From Trichostrongylus colubriformis (lineage: Eukaryota; Nematoda; Chromadorea; Rhabditida; Trichostrongylidae): 64,000 nucleotides of DNA. The stretch is taken from contig OZ022260.1 in assembly GCA_963978905.1 (NCBI GenBank), positions 16,109,725 through 16,173,724 of the forward strand, written 5' to 3'. Position 1 is the stretch's first letter, and every line of letters starts with the position of its first letter. Positions 56,089-64,000 of this stretch are shown here, in pieces. Both the position numbers and the translations under genes were made by a program. The notes under the pieces are model-generated. The model saw nothing but the letters and a program-made list of their open reading frames with translations. It did no database searches and was not told where the DNA came from.

Positions 56089-56778
56089 TCAACCGCCTAG
56101 TCACACAAATTTATCTAGCACATATACTGATAGAGAATGCATGCAAAAGCAAATAGAAAGGGCGGCACAACTTGCAGGTTCAACTGATCCATATTAAATA
56201 TCCCATTTTCATATTACACGGGGCACCTAAGTCGTGCCTTCCTTTCAAAAATAAGTCGACCCACCATTACTGAGGTGAGGGAACGGTTCCATCAGAAAAC
56301 GGCTGTGGCGGCTGGTGGTCCCCGATAATCCAGACGGCTGCCTTGCTTGTATGGCCACCGGAGGATCCAGTCCTGTGAACGCTACAGGCGATCGAAAGTA
56401 ACAAAGTATTAAAGGCAGTTATGGGGCATTTTGTGGCACCCTATCTCACGCGGGTTTGTACATAATTGTCAACGTAGCCCATTTTATCAATAGCCACTAG
56501 CGAATTATCAAACCAATTCCTCGTCGTGATCTACCACGTCAACCAACTTCCTCTCCCGACTTCAACTTCATCACCGTCAACAACCTCCACGCCCTCTTCG
56601 TCAACGCCGTCTTCAACAATCCTGCCCTCTTCTCGTCGCCACGCTGCCTTTCGCCTTCAACAACCGTACGATAGCCGCCGCCAATTCATCGTCCACAATG
56701 AAGAAACTGTGATATCACTGCACTATTATATACCTATGCTTGTTGTATCTGTGTTGTGACCTCGTCGCCCGGCCGGAG
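56089..56778. other. Non-coding 3' part of BEL-type element
   Basis: About 690 bp without polymerase motifs. It contains a Ser/Thr/Pro codon-rich stretch (56526-56759) of low complexity. A polypurine tract was not clearly seen before the 3' LTR. Confidence 0.5.
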
Positions 56779-57014
56779 TATCATCGCCAGGTGTGCGATG
56801 ATTTCTCACAACCTGCGTCTGGCGGGGGCGGGGCATAAACTGTATGGCGGACCGGGAGGTCCAAGCCTCAGACCTTCTGCTGTAACGCTCGAATAAAGGC
56901 GTGCACCTATTCTCTCTGTTCTGTTATTCCTTGCACTATAGCAAATCCACTGAACCACCGTGAAAGCGGTCAAAAGGGTCGATTATATCCCCTAGTCTCT
57001 TAGCGCCCACTACA
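56779..57014 (+). repeat. 3' LTR of BEL/Pao-type element
   Basis: Same 236 bp as 52756-52991, followed by the GAATT target duplication. Confidence 0.92.
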
Positions 57015-57452
57015 GAATTGTAAAACTGCGGAATTTGCGGAATCGTGGAAATGTAGAATTGTGGAATTTGCGGAAAAGCCATAAGATACGTATCGGTTTC
57101 CATGCTACCAAGAGTTGACGGGATTACAGAGAGATTGGAATGGAAAGTGCGGAACTGTGGAATTTGCGGAGTAGCATCAGATACGTATTGATTCCCATGC
57201 TACGAAGAGAAGAGAGGATTAGAGATCTAGAAAGTGGGAAGTGTCCTCATTTCCGCAGATTCCACGATCCCGAAAATCCCACGATTCTGCATTTCTGCAA
57301 ATTCCACAACTCCCCCGATCGATACGTATCTATTCCTCTTTCCGTAATTCCGCAAATTCCGCAGTTCTCCCAACCGATACCTATCTAATACTTTTCCGCG
57401 AATTCCGCACTTTTGCAATTCCGCGAATTCCAAAACTATGAACGCTGCCTTA

Positions 57453-58257
57453 CTTGGAAATCTTGAAACATCCTATACTAGGCTGGTAAAAAAGGTCATG
57501 AATTGTTTTGAAGAAATGAGTTACAAGTGGGTAATACTTTGAACCATCATTGTTCAATCGTTTTTATTTGTTACATGTGATCTTGAGGCGTTTTTTTTTC
57601 GTAAATGATGGTTCCTATTGCTGAATCTAATGGCTAAAAATAATTGCAAGCCTCCTACTGAAGTGATTTTGCCTGGCTCTTTGGGGAGGAAGTTAGCGTG
57701 TGAAGTGATTTTTTTTTTGTTGAAAACAATTTTTGGTACTTCTTTTGCAGTTAACCGTGCTGCACGGAGGTGTTCCTTCCTAAGGGTTGGCAAATTCCTG
57801 AGCCTCTTAGACATCTTTTATGAGTGCGATCCCCATAGTACATGAGCTTCAGATATGTAGTGCTTTGAAATTCTACCACGTTGACGGAACTGCTTATTTT
57901 GAAAAGAGCTTTACTCACCAGCGTATCTGCGAGACAGCGATACTGTTCGTGCTTTGTCGACCTTGCATGTATGATTTCGCAGTAACAGTCTACCTGATAA
58001 GAAAAGCCAACTCGGGAAAATTGAACATTATCATAGTGACAGACCTGAAAGCAATGTGCCTCTTTCATCTAGGCATTTAACAGCGTTTCCCCACCAATAC
58101 ATACTGCAAGGAATATCGTTCGTTGAATGCTCAGAGCGCGCTCTTCAGTAACAATATTTCCTGTCTTCCCAAGCCCTCAAATCACCGAGCGCACTGCCTT
58201 TGATAAAATCCATTACCTATTATAAAACAAAAGTCCGGTGTCTATTTGCCCTTTCTG
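57453..58257. repeat. Segmental duplication, copy II part 3b
   Basis: Matches 29852-30757. Both end with an AAAATCCAT...TATAAAACA-type sequence just before the junction. Frames on the plus strand (57820-58080 and 30461-30679) share a TDLKAMxLFHxGI segment, but copy I has lost parts of the frame; not called as a gene. Confidence 0.65.
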
Positions 58258-58700
58258 TGTGTGTCCTCCTGTTCGTAGCATAATGCATTCCTGAAGGCAT
58301 CGGAGGGGTGAGGGAAACCGAGAACTGTGAATACATATTCTCTGAGAACAAAGCTTCCACTGAAGTAGAGGTGATGTGTGGCGAAACTAGCATCGAAATA
58401 GCGCGGCTGGGGTCTTATCGCGACTCCGACGACGCACCGTGCGTCCTGCGGTTGAGGGACAACGTACGCGGCCGACTGATTTAGCCTATCCGCTCGCTTG
58501 CGATCTATCCCGAGGTGCGAAATACAAAGGAATTTCGTTTTTCACCGTTTGCCTCGTTCTTTCTCTACTGTTACAATGTTGAGCACCCCTGCATATTCTA
58601 TAGTCTGCCGAATTTACCTTTCCCGTGTTTTTAGCTGAAATACAGCCTGGAGAGGTCGGGAAAGTTAGGATCGAGTAGGGGATGACTAATGGTACTGAGC
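58258..58700. repeat. Segmental duplication, start of a third unit
   Basis: Sequence matches 2225-2600 and 47170-47560 (GGTGAGGGAAAC..., then GTGGCGAAACTAGC, TTTTCACCGTTTGCC). Because the end of copy II (58257) is joined directly to this start, a head-to-tail arrangement of the units is suggested. Similarity fades by about 58700. Confidence 0.6.
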
Positions 58701-59002
58701 ACATTACAGGTAAGCCTAGCTCCACCTACCGTGGGCTGGGCTTGCGCGGAAATAGCCGGTACTCAAATTGAAGTCCACGTTTAGGTTCTAAAAATGGCCC
58801 ACGCGTCGGGAAAATGTAAGCTTAGGTAAACCGCCATCTAGTGGACTCGTTGAAGGAAATCTGTACATGTGAGCAATGCGTTTTTTAGATGGGCGATACT
58901 TACCACCATGCGATTACTCTCCAAGTGGTCCACTAACCGGTTGTGAGTGAGATTATAGGTTTTTGCGCGGAGAATCAGTAACAGTTACTGAACCGAATTC
59001 TT

Positions 59003-59415
59003 AAAGAAATAGTGCACGGAAAAATGAGCTTGCTGTCACACATATATTTATGTAGTACTTGCCTAGTATGGGCCGCATGCAAAAAAGCAAGAATTCGGCT
59101 AAGGTACAGCTCCTCAAAGTGATGGCCGAGAGGACGGTGCCTCAAGTAAATGCCTGCCTCGTCGTCTGCCGCTGTCAAAGATGAAAAGTGAGGCTGTTTA
59201 CGTAACTTTCCGTTTCCACTATGCGTCTCCGACAATGGCGGACGACGGGGCGGGCGTTTACCCTGAAGCTCCGTCCCCTCGGTCGCCACTTTGAGGAGCT
59301 ATATCCTAGCTGGATTCTAATTTTTTTCCGTGAAACTCTGCATGCAGCCCACATTAGGCAAATACAACATAAACATAGTGGTGAGAGAGAGACTCATTTT
59401 TCCGCACACTATTCC
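59003..59415. mobile_element. Foldback MITE family C, third copy
   Basis: Arms AAAGAAATAGTGCACGG and ...CCGCACACTATTCCTCT, with the GGGCCGCATGCA module near each end and paired GAGGAGCTATATCC-type centres. Same family as 16793-17217. Confidence 0.75.
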
Positions 59416-60730
59416 TCTGAGTAGATGAAATCGGAGAAGTCGAGATGTTGCAGGGTCATAGGATACCGATGGATACTGATCGAAATTGCCAATTCAGCGG
59501 AAAGGAATTGGAGGTAAAAGCAGCGGTGTCAAAATTTTGTAAGGTATATCCAGAGTGGTAGACGCATAGGCTATCAAAGGAAAGGAGGGTTGATAAATAC
59601 GGCGAGTAAACCATTTTTAATGGTCATAAGCAACTATTGGATGCTACGCTAGCGGTCGCCGGGCCGAGAATAACTCTTCTCTCCTTATGGAGTCTGCGGG
59701 GCCGATCCGGTTTCCAGCCGCAATGGCCCAATAGGCTTAGTCTGTCTGTCTGTCTCTTTCACGAAATTCGGAGCTATCTGAATAGGTTGCATCAATTGTG
59801 GGATAGGTAGTGCATGGGTGAAGAAGCAAAGAGCCCACTTGGGCGGGGCCCAAAAGGCACATACACGGGCAGAAGCTGGGTTGTGAGAGTATGATCGGGC
59901 TAATGAGTCTTTCCACACAACCGACTGTTTGCCACGAAATTCGGAACTATCAAACAACAAATTGCAAAGGTAGAGTCAAGTGTAAGATAATTCGTGTATG
60001 GGTGAAGAAGTAAAATGCATTCGAACAAAGTTGCGCCTCACGGCGGGGTGTGCACTGAAATATTTGCTATTCAATAAAAATGTTTTAATTTAGTTTTTCC
60101 AGCTCAGTCTAGAGGCTCTCTTTAAGTTCGGAATAGTGCAACGTACAATACGGTTCCTCAATGGCTTAGATGTGGAGAAAGTTAGGTCAATGTCGCAGAT
60201 GAGGTTCTGGACGAGGCACTCGCGCACCAGAGTGGAGCATATGCTGAATGGGCAGCGTTTACTGCGAAACTGCGTTGTTCAGAATGAGTGCAATCCACAG
60301 TGTAGGACATAGCTCATCGAGAAGTAGGAAACACAGCGCCTAGAGTGGGCGATGCAGTAATCGATGCTCAAACCGAGAGTTTAGTTTAGTGACGTTGGGA
60401 GAATGGTTCGCGGTCAGTGATGAATTCAAGTACAGCTGGAGATGAGCAGAATTTACAGCAGGACTTCTACCGTTCCCTTGAAAGAGACCATAGAGAGGAA
60501 ATGGGGAGTTGAGGAAAGTGATCATAGGTGCAGAGACGTTTGTTCGGGTACACATAGCCATTTGTTATCGCTCCGTGCTGTCTCATTCGTACTAATAAGG
60601 ACTCATTGAAGGTGACTACATGTAGACAGGCTAAGATGAACATGGAGTTACTGGAATAGTCAGAGACGGTGATAGGGGTACTGTGGGTGAGGGATTTTTT
60701 CTGAGTGAGTCACCCAGATGAAAGGTAGAG
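59416..60730. other. Unassigned stretch with unrecognised minus-strand frames
   Basis: Minus-strand frames (59685-59960, 60340-60561, 60660-60854) have no motif I can name. A GTCTGTCTGTCTC tract and two CACGAAATTCGGAACTATC-like repeats (59760 and 59935) hint at a diverged repeat. No RNA gene seen. Confidence 0.3.
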
Positions 60731-60734
60731 CTCT

Positions 60735-60963
60735 GAGAAAATTATATTGGGTGTGTGCAGAATAAATGGCCAAAACATAACTGGCCATAACTTCGCTCAG
60801 ACACAAGTTTACTTGTTGAAATAAGAACCATTCGAATCTACCTAATTTTGCCAACGATCTGTTGAAGAAAATATGTCATCATGATCAAATTCTGGATTGC
60901 GAGAATCAATAAAGTCAAGAATGGCATTTTTGTAAAGGACCCGATAAATCTTGTGATCAATAT
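60735..60963 (-). pseudogene. Mariner transposase C-terminal fragment
   Basis: The minus strand reads VLYKNAILDFIDSRNPEF, then DRWQN and VDSNGSYFNK, the usual end of mariner transposases. This is followed by a GTGTGTGCAGAATAAATGG-type terminal region near 60740. One stop interrupts it. It continues on the far side of an insertion (61571-61760). Confidence 0.6.
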
Positions 60964-60968
60964 CGTGC

Positions 60969-61570
60969 GGAAATGACCGCTATGAGGCAATGGACACGGA
61001 TACAAGAATAATTTATTAAACCAAAACTAAACAACGAACAGAACAATCAAACTGCTAAGAACACAGAGATCGCTACTGGTAACGTGGTGTCCCGCACGGA
61101 TAGAACGAAGAGCCGCTGAAGGGCGTCCCACGGAGGAAAGACTCTATTTTACACCTGCTCACTATCTCCCTCTCTCTAGGTACTCACGATATTCCGACCC
61201 CTCCTACTCGGGGTCAAAAAATGGCCACGAAGGCCCCCTATAGAATTTGGCCACATAGGCCCAAAGCCTGCCACTAAGGCCACTCGAGTTGGCCACTAAG
61301 GCCTGTAAACTAACTCGGCCACTGAGGCCTCTGTTAAAGCTGACCACGAAGGTCGAGGAAGTAGAGTCGGAGGGGAGCACAGTCCACCTCCTCCGATGCT
61401 GCCAAAAAGGAGAATAGATATCGCAGATGACCCAGCTCTCGCTAAATACCCTCGCCTGCCCGCGCGATCAACCATCAACCGATCAACCTGATCTAGGTCA
61501 GCTAAAATGCCCTTCTCTTCAAGGGTCGCCTCTCAACTTCTGGCTCTTCGCTCCTGCCTGACATTTTTAC
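60969..61570 (-). mobile_element. Possible solo LTR inserted in a mariner remnant
   Basis: The 602-bp insert splits the mariner frame and is flanked by CGTGC (60964-60968 and 61571-61575), a 5-bp duplication. On the minus strand it contains a TTTAATAAATTATTC stretch near its end that could be a poly(A) signal. It holds a CCACTAAGGCC repeat cluster (61230-61340) and no coding frame. It matches neither LTR in this window. A MITE is an alternative. Confidence 0.45.
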
Positions 61571-61700
61571 CGTGCATAATTTTTCTGCCGCAGGTTTGCA
61601 TCGAGAACCCGGAAAAGTGGTAATCCGTCAGGGATAGGTCTGGAGAATAAGCGGGGTGAGGGAGAGGCTCGATGCCTAACTGCATCATTTTTTACTGGGT
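61571..61700 (-). pseudogene. Mariner transposase fragment around the third catalytic Asp
   Basis: The minus strand reads LPHPAYSPDLSLTDYHF, the family's PPYSPDLAPTDYHLF motif, then a frameshift. It belongs with 60735-60963. Confidence 0.6.
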
Positions 61701-61762
61701 GCGCAAAACAACGCAAATCCCCACAGTTCGCAAGTGTAAAGCGTACTGTAGGAAGATGAGTG

Positions 61763-61897
61763 AAGGCGGAGCCTTTTAGAAGCAAAGCCTCCAAGCCTCT
61801 AAGAAGACTTTAGTGGCGCGGTTGCCAGTGAAAGGCAACCGCGCCACTAAAGTCTTCTTAGAGGCTTGGAGGCTTTGCTTCTAAAAGGCTCCGCCTT
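61763..61897. mobile_element. Perfect 64-bp-arm hairpin MITE
   Basis: Arms 61763-61826 and 61834-61897 are exact reverse complements, separated by 7 bases. No mismatch is seen in 64 pairs. Both arms carry AAGGCGGAGCC at the outside and GCGCGGTTGCC at the centre. No clear target duplication. Confidence 0.85.
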
Positions 61898-62023
61898 TCG
61901 TAACAGAGTTTGCCTCCTAAGGGCGACTTCACCGACCCATGATTGAGGTAGAGTAGTAAAAATGGCAGTGGTAACATCCTTATCGTATCGTTTTGTTGCC
62001 GTATCGGTTGATGCGGCCCTGGC

Positions 62024-62648
62024 GAGGGGAATGGTAAACGGACAAAAGTGCAGAGGTACTCACTACCGCGACGCGTGAGCTTGCGTCCGGTTCGTCGTCA
62101 TTGGGCACGCGCTTTCTCCCGTTTTGTCTCTCCGTCTGCGCACTCCGCGTGAGAGAGAGCATGTGGCAAGATACCCACAGAGTGTACTACGCATGATTGG
62201 TGGGGATGCCAACGTTGATCCATTAGTCAGTTCGACAAAAACGGAGGATGCAGGTAGGCAGAGGTGAAGCAGGGAAGGATCGGGTGCTGTTATCGCGATT
62301 GGGCTTTCAAACCGCGGTTTTATATGTGGGGGTGTTTTCGATACATGGAATTGTAGGCTCGCCGCTTCAACGGCGAGTTAAGAGTTGCTTTTTTTGCACC
62401 GATGTTACAAGCTCAACAACATATTTGGCGACATCCCATATCAGCCCCCACGTCGGGCTTCCTTCCCTTGCAATGCGTGCGAAGCCGCGCGACTTTTGAC
62501 TCGCTCACGAAAAGCCCTGCCCGATGAGATAAGGAGATCTAGAGCTTATAAGCATACCAACGCACCCCATGATGGAGGCCGCGACGCGTGAGCTCATGCG
62601 TCGCGGTAGTACTTCCCTCTGCACATTTGTCCGTTTATCGGCACCCCT
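62024..62648. mobile_element. Foldback MITE, ~620 bp
   Basis: The ends GAATGGTAAACGGACAAAAG and inverse ...TTTGTCCGTTTATCGGC pair, followed inward by GTGCAGAGG and CTACCGCGACGCGTGAGCT with its inverse at 62579-62615. The interior has no motif-bearing frame. Confidence 0.65.
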
Positions 62649-63968
62649 GTAAGCCGGGATGTGAAATTAGCTTCGTATCAGGAAGGAGAAAGTAGCACTG
62701 CAAGAGGAAACCACTTTCAAGAAGGTCCTTCCTGCACATAAAACACATCCGCCCCGTAGCATCTTTCCCCTCGCTGGGCCTTAGCCAAAATTCACATCCC
62801 ATTCCGTTCTACATGAAAGAACTCCGGTGCCATTATCTGCTCTATGGATGGTACCGTGGCAGATTTTGTGGGCCGTAAGGCGTAGTTGGTGTAATGGTGA
62901 GAAGCAATACATGATATTGCGCTAATATGCTATCCGCACTTTATGGTGCTATCGCAATGCAGGAGAGGGCTTGAACAGCGCATCCCTGAATTGCCATTCC
63001 GCACACTCGGGCCTGTATTTTTGCACAAGAGGGCGGGGCGAGGGCTCCTTCTCCCTCCTACAGCTTACATCAGGCAGGAACAGCCATTGACAGTAAGGTG
63101 CCCCACCGCATTGCGATAGCATAAACCTTCTTCACATTGGCCCTCGGTAGTTATAGTATACCTCTTCATATCGAGATATCTTGCCGTGTTTAATATAAGC
63201 GCTGACTTTGCACGGCTTATTTATCCACACACTTACGTTGAATTGGATACAGATTCCATTCACCTGTAAGCACATTGCATTGCGAAGCATAGGCTGAGCT
63301 TCAGAAACAACTCACAAGAAACTCCGGACGCATGTCGGGCCGAAGACGAGAACATCGACCACCTTGACACTGCACGTAATTGAGTAGATGGAAGATTGAT
63401 ACCAGAACGATACTACACAGTACTTGTACAACCATTTCAGAGCTGGTGAAGAGGAGTGAGTCAGAATACCGGAGCCTATCATTTTTAAGTAGCAGGCAGT
63501 ATCAGTATGATACTATGAAGCTTCTGAACAATAACAATAGCAGCTAGCGCCGTTTATCATACTTGTTGGTGCCGTTGTCTACGAGAATTATTCGAACAGT
63601 CGAACCCTCAACAAATAAAAGGGACCGCATTGGGCCGCTGTTCATTATTTTCTCATATAATCACCTGGCGGCTTTTCGGTCCGTCAGGCTAGGAAGGTGC
63701 CTCACAACCCGTGCATCCATCCCTACTACATACCTTCATTTTTTTTTATTACGCTTTGGAAATCTGAGCAGCAACCAGTAAAACCACCGATCACGGGTCG
63801 TACCGTGATCCTCAATAACCAGATTTTCCGAGAATCAAGGATAGATACAGGTGAGGTAACCCTCTTTGATAATCGATATTGAACCATAAGTAATAAAGTT
63901 TGAAGTCGTATGATCTCCACTAGCCTGATTTTTCGTGACTAAGGGAGAGGAGGTGATGGCTGGCAGTC
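62649..63968. other. Unassigned stretch
   Basis: No gene, repeat partner or RNA recognised. Short frames (63563-63920) have no motif. A D-arm-like GTAGTTGGTGTAATGGTGAG at 62884 lacks the rest of a tRNA. Confidence 0.3.
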
Positions 63969-64000
63969 AAAGGAATCGTGCACGAAAAAAGAGTTTCTTT
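63969..64000. mobile_element. Foldback MITE family C, start of a fourth copy (cut by window end)
   Basis: AAAGGAATCGTGCACG followed by AAAAAAGAGTTT matches the left end of the family at 51847 and 16793. Confidence 0.6.

Larger units (their letters stand above)
52756..57014 (+). mobile_element. BEL/Pao-type LTR element with gag and protease only
   Basis: Two 236-bp LTRs that look identical, GAATT on both sides (52751-52755 and 57015-57019), a tRNA-Gly primer site, gag and protease. RT, RNase H and integrase are absent; about 690 bp of non-coding DNA lies between the protease and the 3' LTR. Identical LTRs imply a recent insertion, probably driven by an autonomous relative. Confidence 0.88.
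52723..57449. mobile_element. TTA-flanked MITE (family A) carrying a BEL/Pao insertion
   Basis: The inverted ends GGCAGCGTTCATAGTTTTGG and inverse ...CGCTGCC are flanked by TTA (52720-52722, 57450-57452), the target size of PIF/Harbinger. Copy I shows the uninterrupted site GAATTACTT at 29851. Without the BEL the MITE would be about 465 bp. It is rich in GGAATTTGCGG repeats (57015-57440) that pair across its centre. Confidence 0.8.

Noticed and set aside
62870..62970. tRNA-like GTAGTTGGTGTAATGGTGAG
   Set aside because: Only a D-arm-like piece; no anticodon arm or box B at the right distance.

Overview
The window looks like one stretch of an animal nuclear genome dominated by repeats, most likely a nematode. 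The reasons are a BEL/Pao element with a DUF1759-type gag, splice acceptors of the TTTTCAG type in the one multi-exon gene I can trace, and a mix of Ty3/Gypsy, BEL/Pao, CR1-like LINE, Penelope-like, mariner and many foldback elements. That assignment is an inference; a tick or other invertebrate is not excluded. I see no bacterial gene organisation, no operons, no rRNA and no CRISPR.

The backbone is a segmental duplication. Copy I is spread over about 300-3743, 17650-18330 and 28052-30757. Copy II lies at about 45207-49352, 50236-52719 and 57453-58257. At 58258 the sequence starts again with what lies near 2225, so a third unit begins there and the units may be tandem. Because the copies are collinear, each can serve as the empty-site control for insertions in the other. 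That dates several insertions as younger than the duplication. The only host-gene-like content I can trace is a threonine-rich, mucin-like gene on the minus strand, with matching splice sites in both copies (48162-49315 in copy II; 3127-3486 and 18064-18267 in copy I).

3744-17640: a Ty3/Gypsy element sits in the intron of the copy I gene (LTRs 3744-4222 and 14934-15385, broken gag-protease-RT, RNase H-integrase). Its RT is split by a Penelope-like element (7292-11610, 10-bp target duplication), which itself carries a small hAT-like MITE. Downstream of integrase a third ORF (13942-14811) shows an SGNH/GDSL-hydrolase-like layout instead of an envelope. An inverted partial second copy of the Gypsy 5' part follows (15386-17640), carrying its own MITE.

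18446-27800 and 36095-37630: large foldback elements with ~142-bp tandem repeats in their arms. The second has arms 8.3 kb apart, enclosing the third part of copy I and a decayed LINE (30887-32306). A 5'-truncated but otherwise open CR1-like LINE lies at 21955-24810 (minus).

37655-44373: a deleted mariner, a second decayed Penelope-like element with direct terminal repeats (40754-43081), and a mariner pseudogene (43088-44373). An unexplained 224-residue basic ORF (40115-40789, minus) starts in the Penelope terminal repeat.

49365-57449: a body-less Penelope foldback; then a TTA-flanked MITE that was hit by a BEL/Pao element with identical 236-bp LTRs, tRNA-Gly primer site, gag and protease but no RT or integrase.

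58700-64000: mostly unrecognised sequence with mariner remnants, a possible solo LTR, and several perfect or near-perfect hairpin MITEs. Nothing in the window looks like a dense gene region; the interest lies in nested element biology and in the SGNH-like ORF.
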